A stretch of DNA of 64,000 bases. Origin: Arthrobacter sp. ATA002 (GTDB lineage Bacteria; Actinomycetota; Actinomycetes; Actinomycetales; Micrococcaceae). The notes under the pieces are model-generated. The model was not told the DNA's origin, did not search any database, and saw only the letters and a list, made by a program, of their open reading frames with translations. The stretch is taken from NCBI RefSeq assembly GCF_026898095.1, contig NZ_CP114015.1, forward strand, positions 2,418,001 to 2,482,000, written 5' to 3'. Of this stretch, positions 43,615-52,603 are shown in pieces. The position numbers and the translations under genes are program-made. Each line of letters starts with the position of its first letter. The stretch's first letter is position 1.

Positions 43615-44016
43615 TCAGCTGGAAGCGTCGGTCGCGGCCAGAACCGGGAGTTCCCGGCCGTCAAAGCAGGTGCGCGTTCCGGTGTGGCATGCGGCTCCCA
43701 CCTGGTCCACGCGGACCAGCAGGGCATCGCCGTCGCAGTCCAGGGCGACGGACTTCACCCACTGGACATGCCCGGAAGTATCGCCCTTGCGCCAGTATTC
43801 CTGCCGGGAACGCGACCAGAAGGTCACCCGTCCGGTGGTCAGGGTGCGGTGCAGGGCTTCGTCGTCCATCCAGCCGAGCATCAGCACTTCACCGGTGTCA
43901 TGCTGCTGGACGACGGCGGCCACCAGGCCGGCGTCGTCGCGCTTCAGGGCGGCACTGACCGCGGGATCGAGGCCGGGCGCCGGCGGGAAGTCGGAAGAAG
44001 GAGTTAAGGAAGACAT
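43615..44016 (-). CDS. hisI: Phosphoribosyl-AMP cyclohydrolase
   Basis: 133 residues. Third step of histidine synthesis (opening of the PR-AMP ring). Key parts: [53 protein letters not shown] (Asp/Cys metal ligands) and [12 protein letters not shown] (Zn cysteines). It lies 18 bases upstream of trpE, so it heads the trp operon although hisF-hisG-hisE are 6 kb away. Confidence 0.94.
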   Translation of the reverse strand: MSSLTPSSDFPPAPGLDPAVSAALKRDDAGLVAAVVQQHDTGEVLMLGWMDDEALHRTLTTGRVTFWSRSRQEYWRKGDTSGHVQWVKSVALDCDGDALLVRVDQVGAACHTGTRTCFDGRELPVLAATDASS

Positions 44017-44195
44017 CGTATCGATTCTAGTGGGTCGGGGCGGTGCGCGGCCGCTGAACCCGTTTCGCCCGGTTCACGGCGCTTCACATGCCGTTTTGGG
44101 AGCCGATGCTTATGGTGCCGGAGCCCCGCCGCTACCGTGGAAGGAACCCCGCCTGGCGCCGGAAACACCGGATAAGCCTGGAAAGGACAGCTGCC

Positions 44196-44930
44196 ATGAC
44201 CACTCAGGCATCACCCGGTCCCGTCGCCGTCATCACCGGCGCTTCGTCAGGGATCGGAGAAGCAACGGCACGGGAGTTAACCGCCGCCGGGTACCGCGTG
44301 GCGCTGCTGGCCCGGCGGACCGGGCGCCTTGATGCCCTGGCTGCCGAACTCGGGGACGGCGCCCTTCCGATCCAGGCGGACGTGACCCGGCGGGATGATC
44401 TGGAGGCAGCTGCCGGGCGGGTGAAAAGCGAACTCGGCGGCACCGATGTCCTGGTGAACAATGCGGGCGTCATGCTGCTCGGCGCTTTTGGTCCGGACCG
44501 GCACAGCGACTACCGGAACATGGTGGACGTTAATTTGCTGGGCGCCATCACTGCGACCGAAGTGTTCCTTGACCAGCTTCGCGACGGCGGCGGCGACCTG
44601 GTCAATATGTCCTCCGTGGCCGGACGCACGGCCCGGCCCGGGGATGCCGTTTATGCTGCCACCAAGTGGGGCTTGATCGGGTTCTCCGAATGCATGCGCC
44701 AGGAGCTGCTGCCGGATGTCCGGGTGACCGTGGTTGAGCCGGGGTACGTAGCCACTGACCTGCCCACGCACATCACCGATGATGAAGCTCGCCGGTCCAC
44801 TGAGGAACTGTATTCACACGTCACCGCCACCCCCGGGGACGTGGCGCGGGTCATCGCCTTTGTCCTGGCGCAGCCCCGGCACCTGTCGGTCAATGAGGTC
44901 GTTGTCCGTCCCAGCGACCAGCGTCACTGA
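44196..44930 (+). CDS. SDR-family oxidoreductase
   Basis: 244 residues from ATG 44196 (GAAAGGA upstream). Classical short-chain dehydrogenase: VAVITGASSGIGEATARELT for NADP binding (basic residues in LLARRTGRLD favour NADP), VLVNNAGVMLLG, the catalytic Ser in MSSVAG and YxxxK in AVYAATKWGL. It is divergent from hisI. Substrate unknown; it resembles serine 3-dehydrogenase/YdfG-type enzymes. Confidence 0.88.
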   Translation: MTTQASPGPVAVITGASSGIGEATARELTAAGYRVALLARRTGRLDALAAELGDGALPIQADVTRRDDLEAAAGRVKSELGGTDVLVNNAGVMLLGAFGPDRHSDYRNMVDVNLLGAITATEVFLDQLRDGGGDLVNMSSVAGRTARPGDAVYAATKWGLIGFSECMRQELLPDVRVTVVEPGYVATDLPTHITDDEARRSTEELYSHVTATPGDVARVIAFVLAQPRHLSVNEVVVRPSDQRH

Positions 44931-45018
44931 CTTCCTCCCGGCGTCCTTCGGTGCGGAACCTTCCCGCCGGGCCTGTCACCCGCGCCAAACCGCGCTTAAC
45001 GTGCTAGTTTCAGCAGTG

Positions 45019-45663
45019 ATGCGATTTGTACAGCCCTCCCGTGAAGTCCTGGCCGAAACGTTGCTTGCGGCCGGTCCTCAAGCACCCACTTTGTGCGAAG
45101 GCTGGCTGACCAGGGATCTGGCCGCCCACCTGTATTTGCGGGAGCACAAGCCCGCCGCCGCCCTCGGTTTCTTCCTGAAGCCGTTTGCCGCGAAGACGGA
45201 CCGGGTCATGGAGGAAACCGCTGCCCAGGCGTCCACCGCCGAGGGCTACGCCAAGCTTGTGCGCGCTTTCCGGTCCGGGCCGCCACGCCTGTCCCCCATG
45301 CACCTGAAGTCCGTGGATAACAGCGCCAACCTCGTGGAGTACTTCATCCACACCGAAGATGTTCGCCGGGCGGGTGACCGCTGGGCTCCGCGCGCGCTGG
45401 ACAGCGACTACTCGGACGCCCTGTGGGCGGACCTGATCAAACGCGCAGCGCTCCTGTACCGCGGGGTGGATCTGGGCATCGTCCTGGTGCGGCCCGACGG
45501 TCCCCGGCACGTGGCCAAGCGGGCGCCGGTGTCCGTTGCCATTATCGGCGAGCCCGGCGAGCTGCTGATGCATGCCCACGGCCGCACCAAGCAGGCTCTG
45601 GTGATGTTCGAAGGCCAGCCTGACGCCGTCGCGCTCCTGGAAAGCGCCGACATCGGCCTCTAA
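45019..45663 (+). CDS. TIGR03085-family metal-binding protein (DinB/maleylpyruvate isomerase-like)
   Basis: 214 residues. The start is ATG 45019 (MRFVQPSREVLAETLL) or the adjacent GTG at 45016. The motif CEGWLTRDLAAHLYLREHKP and the later VEYFIHTEDVRRAG supply the histidines of a DinB-like four-helix metal site; the C-terminal half is an SCP2-like domain (LMHAHGRTKQALVMFEGQ). Mycothiol-dependent enzymes share this fold, but the activity of this subfamily is unknown. Confidence 0.8.
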   Translation: MRFVQPSREVLAETLLAAGPQAPTLCEGWLTRDLAAHLYLREHKPAAALGFFLKPFAAKTDRVMEETAAQASTAEGYAKLVRAFRSGPPRLSPMHLKSVDNSANLVEYFIHTEDVRRAGDRWAPRALDSDYSDALWADLIKRAALLYRGVDLGIVLVRPDGPRHVAKRAPVSVAIIGEPGELLMHAHGRTKQALVMFEGQPDAVALLESADIGL

Positions 45664-45748
45664 GCGTCCCGCCGCGGGCCCGCAACCCTGCGGGCCGCGG
45701 CCCGCGGCTCGCCTGATCCCCGGGCCCGTAACCCGGCCCGGGGACGCT
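45663..45748. terminator. Nested inverted repeats between convergent genes
   Basis: A perfect 10-base stem TCCCCGGGCC/GGCCCGGGGA (45717-45744) follows a second GC-rich stem around CCGCGG...CCGCGG (45671-45700). The outer AGCGTCCC/GGGACGCT pair (45663-45670 and 45741-45748) can alternatively pair. No U-tract is present. It probably terminates both converging transcripts. Confidence 0.5.
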
Positions 45749-45751
45749 CAT

Positions 45752-46776
45752 TCAGCCGGCCGGATCGGTGCCGGGTTTCTCCGGCCGGTGGCCGGCAGCA
45801 GCTGCCCGGACATCGCCGTCGTCGTGCCCGTCTTTCTTCTTGCCGAACGGCAGCACCTTTTTCAGGGGAAGGAGAACGGCCATGACAACCAGCCCCCAGG
45901 CCAGTCCAACGGCGGCCGAGCACAGGGTGTTCACGAGCCAGCCCAGGAAGCCGCCAACAACCGCAATGCCTGCCACGGGGTTTTCAAGTGCATGGACCAG
46001 GTCATACGGCGCATGCCAGCCCAGGTCTGAGACACCCACCAGCATGATATGGCCGCCCACCCAGAGCATGGCGATTGTTCCGACAAGGGTGATGGCAGCC
46101 AGGACGGACGGCATGCCTTTGACCAGCAGCCCGCCGATCCGCTTGGATCCGGCGGAGTCCTTGCCGCCATATGCAGCCCGATGTCGTCCATTTTGACGAT
46201 CAGTGCCACGGCTCCGTAGACGAGTACCGTGATCGCCACGGCAACCACCACCAGGATGGCCCCCCGGACCCAGATGGACTCGGCCGCCACCTCGTTCATC
46301 GAGATGACCATGATCTCGCAGGACAGGATGAAGTCTGTGGTGATGGCACCCTTGACCACCTTGGACTCAGCGCCGGGACCGCGGTCCACCGCAGGCGCTT
46401 CTTTGGCCTCATGGTGGCCGCCAAAGAACTTGTGCCAAACCTTCTCCGCGCCCTCGTAGCAGAGGTACGTGCCGCCGAGCATGAGGATGAACGGGATGAT
46501 GCCGGGGACGAAGGCGCTGACCAGCAGCAGGGCGGGCAGGATGATGAACAGCTTGTTCCGAAGCGAGCCCCAGAAGATCTTCTTGATCATGGGCAGTTCG
46601 CGGGACGGGTCCGCGCCGGACACGTACTGAGGCGTCACGGCGGCATCGTCAATAACGACGCCGGCCGCCTTGACTCCCGCTTTCGCGGCTCCGGCAGCGA
46701 TGTCGTCAACGGACGCGGCGGCGATTCGTGCCAGGGCAGCGACGTCGTCCAGCAGGGCGACGAGCCCGCCGCTCAT
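45752..46776 (-). CDS. DUF808-family inner membrane protein (one frameshift)
   Basis: ~341 residues after repair. The start MSGGLVALLDDVAALARIAA and VIDDAAVTPQYVSGADPSRE are typical of the DUF808/YedI family, followed by several membrane helices (LFIILPALLLVSAFVPGIIP; GAILVVVAVAITVLVYGAVA). The frame breaks near 46163 after KMDDIGLHMAA. One added base restores GLLVKGMPSVLAAITLVGTI and the last helices, with a charged C-terminus ending EKPGTDPAG. Function unknown. Confidence 0.85.
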
Positions 46777-47009
46777 CGAACGCCTCCGAGGTCATGGGCG
46801 GCCCGCGCGGAGAAGCTTCGATGGAAATAGGTACATGGCATATCGAAATTATAGGACCGCAGGGTTGCTGTTCCCGGCTCCCGCCCGGAGACACGGCTTG
46901 TGAAAGCGATGAGCCGTGGACCTGCGTACTTAGACCGCCGCGGGCCTTCCGCCACACCGCCAGCCCGCCAGCCCGCTCCAAATCTCTGGGCAGGGGTATT
47001 CTGCGGGTC

Positions 47010-47414
47010 ATGACCTACGACATTTTGGCGTTTGATCCGGACACTGTCACAGATGAAGATTTCCCGGCCTGGTGGGAAGAGCAATCGAGCTGGCATGAGA
47101 GTCACTCGTACGACGACGCGGCCGTGACAACCCCATCCCTGAGGACGTTTTACCGGGAACTGATTTCGGTTTTCCCGCCGATGAACGGACCCGATGCTCC
47201 GTCGAATGAAAAAATTGATGAGGATCCGGATCTGGAAAGCCGGCTTACCGATTACACCATCGGGACGGCTGTGGTTTACGCGGCGTTCGCGTGGAGTCAG
47301 GACGGGAGAGCGCGGGCCCTATTCACGTCGTTGGCTTCCAAGCACGGCGTTGCCGTCGCACTGTTCAGCGATGACATCGAGATCCTTCGTCCGTCGACCC
47401 GCGAGCCCGGGTAG
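47010..47414 (+). CDS. Conserved hypothetical protein
   Basis: 134 residues from ATG 47010. Start MTYDILAFDPDTVTDEDFPA followed by WWEEQSSWHESHSYDD resembles a widespread small cytosolic family beginning MSYDLMVF-x-W-Y-x-x-Q. The rest includes LRTFYRELISVFPPMNGPDA and an Ala/Trp-rich strand. No catalytic motif is recognisable and no operon partner is evident. Confidence 0.7.
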   Translation: MTYDILAFDPDTVTDEDFPAWWEEQSSWHESHSYDDAAVTTPSLRTFYRELISVFPPMNGPDAPSNEKIDEDPDLESRLTDYTIGTAVVYAAFAWSQDGRARALFTSLASKHGVAVALFSDDIEILRPSTREPG

Positions 47415-47486
47415 ATTTCCGCTCCGGGTTCCCTCGGCTCCTACTCCGGGCTGATGATGGAGGAACTGAACCGGAAGGGCGAACCC

Positions 47487-48098
47487 ATGGGCAACTTGTC
47501 GCTTGACCTCTTTATGACCCTTGATGGCGTCTACCAGGCGCCCGGCGGCCCGGACGAAGATCCCGGGGGCGGCTTCCGGTACGGCGGCTGGCAGGCACCC
47601 TACACCGATGAGGCAGCCAGCAGCTGGATTGGCGGCAACATCGAGCGGATGGATGCCTTGCTGCTCGGACGCAGGACCTACGACATTTTTGCGTCCCACT
47701 GGCCTGCACGGGGAAACGATGATCCCATCGCGGCAAAATTCAACTCGCTGCCCAAGTTTGTGGTGTCCCGGTCCCTGTCCGGTCCTGTCTGGCACGGCAC
47801 CACCGTGCTCACTTCCGCCGGGGACGTGGCGGAGGTGAAAGACCGGTTTGCCGACATGCATATTGTGGGCAGCGGCAGCCTGGCCCGCGCGCTGTTGGAC
47901 GCCGATCTGGTAGACCGGCTGAACCTGCTGTTGTATCCGCTGACCTTCGGCACGGGCAAGCGGCTGTTCGCGCATGATGCAGGGATTCCGGCCGCTTTCC
48001 GGTTTGTGCGGCCACCGCGCGCGTTTTCCACGGGGGCCGTGGCCCTTGAATATGAGCGGGCGGGGCCCCCGGTAACCGGCGTCACTGCCGGCAGCTAG
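47487..48098 (+). CDS. Dihydrofolate reductase-family protein
   Basis: 203 residues from ATG 47487 (GGAAGGG upstream). RibD_C/DHFR-like domain: LSLDLFMTLDGVYQAPGGPD, ERMDALLLGRRTYDIFASHW, KFVVSRSLSGPVWHGTTVL, and MHIVGSGSLARALLDADLVD before LLLYPLTFGTGKRLF. Proteins of this group are usually small NADPH-dependent reductases of unknown substrate, not true FolA. Confidence 0.82.
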   Translation: MGNLSLDLFMTLDGVYQAPGGPDEDPGGGFRYGGWQAPYTDEAASSWIGGNIERMDALLLGRRTYDIFASHWPARGNDDPIAAKFNSLPKFVVSRSLSGPVWHGTTVLTSAGDVAEVKDRFADMHIVGSGSLARALLDADLVDRLNLLLYPLTFGTGKRLFAHDAGIPAAFRFVRPPRAFSTGAVALEYERAGPPVTGVTAGS

Positions 48099-48126
48099 GC
48101 AAACACGACACAGTCCAGGAGTACTT

Positions 48127-48681
48127 TCATGCCCGCACCGCCGACGCCGGAATCACGCCGCCGGCGAGCCATACGCCCGAGTCCGACCGGTAGAAACTGA
48201 TGCCCTGAGCCTGGGCGATTCCGGTATCAACAGTGAGAATCACTGGTTCGGCGTCCTTACGCCGTCCCACCTCCCGGGCCTGTTCCGCGGTCTCCGCCAG
48301 ATGGACGTACTGCCGCCGCATGGGGAGGATGCCCGACTCCCGGATGATCGCGGCAGCGGCGCGGCCCGTTCCATGAAACAGCACCGGCGGAGGTTGGACC
48401 GGCGCCGATGACGGCTGCACCGGGACGGAATGGCCGTGCACTGCGCGTATCCGGCCGTTCTCTATCTGATGCCGTTTTTTCCCGGTCCCGGCCAACACCT
48501 CGTGCAGCACGCCCTGATCAACAAACTCCCACTGGGGGCCCAAGCCATGGAGGGCCTCAAGCACCCCGCTCACGTGTGTCCACCCTTCGGCGTCGAGGGC
48601 TAGTCCGTATTCTGCGGGCGCATGACGCAGCGCGTGGGATAACACGCGGCTGATCTCGGGCGTCGTTGGACGGGTAGTCAT
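48127..48681 (-). CDS. RNA 2'-phosphotransferase (Tpt1/KptA family)
   Basis: 184 residues from ATG 48681 (GAGAGG upstream). KptA/Tpt1 removes an RNA 2'-phosphate using NAD, giving ADP-ribose 1'',2''-cyclic phosphate. Family motifs: ISRVLSHALRHAPAEYGLAL, KRHQIENGRIRAVHGHS, LFHGTGRAAAAIIRESG and RRQYVHLAETAEQAREVGRR, covering the Arg-His-Arg-Arg active-site set. Bacteria lack the yeast-type tRNA splicing that makes the usual substrate, so its role is uncertain. Confidence 0.85.
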   Translation of the reverse strand: MTTRPTTPEISRVLSHALRHAPAEYGLALDAEGWTHVSGVLEALHGLGPQWEFVDQGVLHEVLAGTGKKRHQIENGRIRAVHGHSVPVQPSSAPVQPPPVLFHGTGRAAAAIIRESGILPMRRQYVHLAETAEQAREVGRRKDAEPVILTVDTGIAQAQGISFYRSDSGVWLAGGVIPASAVRA

Positions 48682-48757
48682 GGGCACGGACCTCTCAGGC
48701 TTGCAACACTGTGGTTCGGATGCGTCAAAGAATACCCACATGAAACCCCGCATACGC

Positions 48758-48787
48758 GAAGGCGCCCCACCAATCGGTGAGGCGCCC
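48758..48787 (-). terminator. Hairpin downstream of the alcohol dehydrogenase gene
   Basis: GGCGCC-c-CACC/GGTG-a-GGCGCC with an AATC loop, about 25 bases after the adh stop codon on the minus strand. It has one internal mismatch and no U-tract. Confidence 0.45.
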
Positions 48788-48810
48788 CTGCGGACTGCGG
48801 AATCCGGGTC

Positions 48811-49890
48811 CTAGATGGTTGCCGCGTCAATGACGAAGCGGTACCGGACGTCGGACTTCAGGACACGCTCGTATGCGGTGTTGATGTCCTTGGCGTCGAT
48901 CAGTTCGATCTCCGGGGCGATGTTGTGCTCGGCGCAGAAATCCAGCATCTCCTGGGTTTCGCGGATGCCGCCAATGTTCGAGGCGGCGTACGAGCGGCGC
49001 TGGCCCATCAGGGCGAAGACCGAGATCGGCAGGGGCTCGGGCGGGGCGCCAACGCTTACCATGGTGCCGTCCAGGCGCAGCAGCGAGAGGTACTGCTGCA
49101 GGTCGACCGGGGCGCTGACCGTGTTGATGATCAGATCGAACGTATTGGCCAGCTTCTCGAACGTGCTCTCGTCGCTGGTCGCGTAGTAGTCCTTCGCACC
49201 GAACCGGAGTCCGTCTTCCTGCTTGCTCAGGGTCTGGGACAGCACCGTGACATCGGCGCCCATGGCAACGGCGATCTTGACGGCCATGTGGCCCAGTCCG
49301 CCCATGCCGACGACGGCGACGCGCTTGCCCGGGCCTGCATTCCAGTGCGCGAGCGGCGAGTAGGTGGTGATGCCGGCGCAGAGCAGCGGAGCCGCGGCCT
49401 CGTACGGAATGCTTTCCGGGACCCGGAGCACGAAGTCGTCGTTGACCACCACGGAGGTGGCGTAACCGCCCTGCGTGATGGTGCCGTCCACGTCCTTGCT
49501 GGCGTACGTGCCGATGTTGCCGTTCAGGCAGTATTGCTCCATGCCGGCCTTGCAGTTCTCGCACTCACGGCAGGAATTGACCATGCAGCCCACACCCACG
49601 CGGTCGCCGACCTTGTGTTTGGTAACGTCAACGCCGACTTCGGCGACCGTTCCGACAATTTCGTGTCCGACGACCTGCGGGTATGCAATGGGACCCCATT
49701 CGCCGCGGACGGTGTGGATGTCCGAGTGGCAGACACCGGCGTAGGCGATGTCGATGAGGACGTCGTGCGGGCCGACGTCACGCCGCTCAATGGTGGTGGG
49801 GACCAGATCATCGGTGGGCGAGGTGGCGGCTAAAGCGCGTGCGGTGCTCAATGTTTCTCCATACTGTGGGGCTGGTGTGCCAGAGGGCAC
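48811..49890 (-). CDS. Zinc-dependent NAD(P) alcohol dehydrogenase (cinnamyl-type MDR)
   Basis: 359 residues. Catalytic zinc ligands: Cys in [15 protein letters not shown] and the His-Glu in [13 protein letters not shown]. Structural zinc cysteines lie in [20 protein letters not shown] plus the next Cys. The nucleotide fold is [19 protein letters not shown]. The arrangement matches YahK/AdhC-like broad-specificity aldehyde reductases. The ATG at 49890 has GAGAAAC nearby but no strong ribosome site. It is transcribed alone. Confidence 0.9.
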   Translation of the reverse strand: MPSGTPAPQYGETLSTARALAATSPTDDLVPTTIERRDVGPHDVLIDIAYAGVCHSDIHTVRGEWGPIAYPQVVGHEIVGTVAEVGVDVTKHKVGDRVGVGCMVNSCRECENCKAGMEQYCLNGNIGTYASKDVDGTITQGGYATSVVVNDDFVLRVPESIPYEAAAPLLCAGITTYSPLAHWNAGPGKRVAVVGMGGLGHMAVKIAVAMGADVTVLSQTLSKQEDGLRFGAKDYYATSDESTFEKLANTFDLIINTVSAPVDLQQYLSLLRLDGTMVSVGAPPEPLPISVFALMGQRRSYAASNIGGIRETQEMLDFCAEHNIAPEIELIDAKDINTAYERVLKSDVRYRFVIDAATI

Positions 49891-49953
49891 ATAAAAGCTA
49901 AGCCTACTTTGCGTCTATTTATTTCCCGAAGGGCACAATCTCTGCCAGAACTC

Positions 49954-50277
49954 CTAGTGAGCCACCACGCCGTAGCTGCGAAGGCTCAGCCGGTGAGCAT
50001 CTCCCGGGGCCGTTTCCAGCGCCTCGTCAAGGTGGACCGAGAAGAGCCGAAGCTTGATGGCCGCAGATGAGGCATCCTCACCCGGCCACAGTCCCCCGGC
50101 ATCGATACGTTCAACGGCACGGTGAATACCGGCTGCATCCTCGTCAAAGGAGAACAGCCGGCCGTCGTTGCTACGAAGCGAAACCCGTGCGGCCCCACCG
50201 CCGCCCTCGGATTCGATCACTCCGAGATGGGCGGCGGCCGCGGACAACTGCGTGAGGAAGCGGGCACAGTCGGGCAT
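49954..50277 (-). CDS. Hypothetical protein
   Basis: 107 residues with no domain I recognise: CARFLTQLSAAAAHLGVIES, a Gly-rich turn and RLFSFDEDAAGIHRAVERID. It is soluble and lies between hisF and the alcohol dehydrogenase in the same orientation. Codon use is normal for the window, which supports a real gene. Confidence 0.55.
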   Translation of the reverse strand: MPDCARFLTQLSAAAAHLGVIESEGGGGAARVSLRSNDGRLFSFDEDAAGIHRAVERIDAGGLWPGEDASSAAIKLRLFSVHLDEALETAPGDAHRLSLRSYGVVAH

Positions 50278-50319
50278 TGGTTCACCATCTCTTGGCAGGT
50301 GCCGCGGGCAGGCCCGGCC

Positions 50320-51088
50320 CTAACGGACCGGGAAACCTGCCCCGCGGATGGCCTGCTTCACCTGATGGATTGCATCGTCGGGCCCGAAATGGAACACCGA
50401 GGCGGCCAGAACCGCGTCGGCCCCCGCGATCACGGCGGCCGGGAAATGCTCGGGCGTCCCCGCTCCCCGGAAGCAATCAGCGGAACCTGCACCGCGGCAC
50501 GGACGGCCTTGATCATTTCAATGTCGAAGCCCTCGCGGGTGCCGTCGGCGTCGATGGAGTTCAGCAGGATCTCCCCCACGCCGCGGTCCGCCGCCTCGCG
50601 GGCCCAGGCGACGGCGTCGATCCCGGTCCCCCGGCGGCCGCCGTGCGTGGTGATTTCAAAGCCCGACGGCGTGGCGCCGTCGTGCGTCCGCCGTGCGTCC
50701 ACGGACAGCACCAGCACCTGCGAACCGAAGTGCCGGGTGATTTCGTCGATGACGTCGGGGCGGGCCACGGCGGCCGAGTTGATGGAGGCCTTGTCCGCGC
50801 CGGAGCGCAGCAGCTTGTCAACGTCCGCGATGCCGCGTACTCCCCGCCCACGGTCAGCGGAATGAACACTTCCTCCGCGGTCCGGGACACGACGTCGAAC
50901 ACGTTGTCCCGGTTCCCGGACGAGGCGGTGACGTCCAGGAAGGTCAGTTCGTCGGCTCCGGCGCGGTCGTAGCGGTGTGCCAGCTCCACCGGATCTCCGG
51001 CGTCGCGCAGGCCCTCGAAGTTGATGCCCTTGACGACGCGGCCGGCGTCGACGTCCAGGCAGGGGATGACGCGGATCGCAACACTCAT
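50320..51088 (-). CDS. hisF: Imidazole glycerol phosphate synthase cyclase subunit (two frameshifts)
   Basis: ~256 residues after repair, standard for HisF. The start [19 protein letters not shown] contains the catalytic Asp. Frame 1 breaks at the C run 50842-50845 after FIPLTVGG; frame 2 continues [20 protein letters not shown] (second catalytic Asp) and [20 protein letters not shown]. It breaks again at 50465-50468 after VPLIASG, and frame 3 ends in [14 protein letters not shown] and FPVR. Each join needs one base. HisF makes imidazole glycerol phosphate with ammonia from HisH, which is not in this window. Confidence 0.94.
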
Positions 51089-51100
51089 GGCGTTCCTTCG

Positions 51101-51946
51101 CTAGATCCGGCAGGCGTGGATGGTGCTCACGAGGATGGCGCGGGCGCCAATGTCATACAGCTCGTCCATGATCCGGTTAGTATCGGTGCGCTTGACCATG
51201 GAGCGCACGGCCACCCAGTCGGAATCCCGCAGCGGGGAAACCGTGGGCGATTCCAGGCCCGGAGTGCGCGCAGCGGCTTCCTCAAGGAGATCGCGGCGCA
51301 CGTCGTAGTCCATCATCACGTACTGGCGGGCCACCAGGACACCGCGCAGCCGGCGGATCAGCACGTCCAGCCCGGCCGGGTGTTCGGCGTCCTTACGGCC
51401 GATGAGCACGGCTTCGGACTTTAGGATCGGCTCGCCGAAGATTTCCATGCCCGCGGCACGCAGGGTGGTGCCCGTTTCAACGACGTCGGCGATGGCGTCC
51501 GCGACGCCCAGGCGCACGGAGGACTCCACGGCGCCGTCGAGCCGGACCACGGAGGCGCTGATGCCGCGTTCGGCCAGGTAGGCGCGCAGCAGGCCGTCGT
51601 AGCTGGTGGCCACGCGCTTGCCTTCAAGCTGGTCGATGGAGGTGAAGTCCCCCACCGGGCCGGCGAAGCGGAAGGTGGAGGCGCCGAAGCCGAGGCTCAT
51701 CAGTTCCTCGGCGTCCACCTGGGCGTCCAAGAACAGGTCGCGCCCGGTGAGGCCGACGTCGAGAGTTCCGGCGCCGACGTACACGGCAATGTCGCGGGGT
51801 CGGAGGAAGAAGAACTCAACCTCGTTGTCGGGGTCCACCATGACCAGTTCGCGGGAGTCGCGGCGCTGGCGGTAGCCCGCCTCGTTGAGCATGGCGGAGG
51901 CGGATTCGGACAGGGCACCCTTGTTGGGCACGGCTACACGGAGCAT
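51101..51946 (-). CDS. hisG: ATP phosphoribosyltransferase (long form)
   Basis: 281 residues from ATG 51946 ([16 protein letters not shown]). First and feedback-regulated step of histidine synthesis. Landmarks: [56 protein letters not shown] (PRPP loop) and a C-terminal regulatory domain ([19 protein letters not shown]) that binds histidine in the long form. No HisZ is needed. It lies 12 bases before hisF. Confidence 0.95.
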   Translation of the reverse strand: MLRVAVPNKGALSESASAMLNEAGYRQRRDSRELVMVDPDNEVEFFFLRPRDIAVYVGAGTLDVGLTGRDLFLDAQVDAEELMSLGFGASTFRFAGPVGDFTSIDQLEGKRVATSYDGLLRAYLAERGISASVVRLDGAVESSVRLGVADAIADVVETGTTLRAAGMEIFGEPILKSEAVLIGRKDAEHPAGLDVLIRRLRGVLVARQYVMMDYDVRRDLLEEAAARTPGLESPTVSPLRDSDWVAVRSMVKRTDTNRIMDELYDIGARAILVSTIHACRI

Positions 51947-52024
51947 GGGAGGCATCTTTCGCTGGAAGTCACTGTTTGTGGGGTGAGGTTTGCCGGCGGG
52001 GCCACGCACTGGATCAGCGCGTGG

Positions 52025-52288
52025 CTAGAGATGCTTGTAAACGTCCTGCAGGGTCAGGCCTTTGGCGAGCATCAGGACCTGGAGGTGGTACAGCAACTGG
52101 GAGATTTCTTCGGCGCATTCGGCATCGGATTCGTATTCGGCGGCCATCCACACTTCGGCGGCCTCCTCAACCACCTTCTTACCGATGCCGTGCACGCCCG
52201 ACTCGAATTCGGCCACGGTGCGCGACCCGGCGGGGCGGTCCTGAACTTTCCGGCTCAGCTCGGCAAAGAGGTCTTCGAAGGTTTTCAC
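52025..52288 (-). CDS. hisE: Phosphoribosyl-ATP pyrophosphatase
   Basis: 87 residues from the GTG at 52288. Second step of histidine synthesis. The MazG-like helix motif [20 protein letters not shown] carries the Mg-binding Glu/Asp residues, and [20 protein letters not shown] follows. Longer in-frame upstream sequence has no HisE similarity. It precedes hisG by 78 bases. HisE and HisI are separate genes here. Confidence 0.93.
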   Translation of the reverse strand: MKTFEDLFAELSRKVQDRPAGSRTVAEFESGVHGIGKKVVEEAAEVWMAAEYESDAECAEEISQLLYHLQVLMLAKGLTLQDVYKHL

Positions 52289-52603
52289 AGTGACAAGGGT
52301 ACGCTGTGGCGCGGTGTGGCGTGGAATCGGCGGAGCGGGTGTGACACTGGAACGGTCAGGACGAGTGGGATCGCCGACCAAACATGCAACCGCATTTAAC
52401 GACGCACCGCGGCGGTGCCGCCTTCTGCACTCCTGGGTCCCGCACTCCTCCGGCACACCGCCGCGCTGGCGACCTCCACGAGCGCGACGGCGACGACGGG
52501 ACAGCCACACGGCTGTTCGCCTTGGGCGGCCCTGGCCTCCGGACCTGGGTGAACGCGGGCACCTGACCTGGCAGGCCGCCCGGCTCAACAGCACGCCGCC
52601 GGC
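52289..52603. other. Gene-free interval
   Basis: No recognisable gene. The longest frame with an ATG (52384-52566, plus) is Arg/Thr/Gly-rich and matches nothing I know. The stretch must contain the hisEGF promoter, but no clear hexamers stand out. Confidence 0.4.

Noticed and set aside
52384..52566. 60-codon plus-strand ORF upstream of hisE
   Set aside because: No ribosome site, arginine/glycine-rich composition like random GC frames, no domain.
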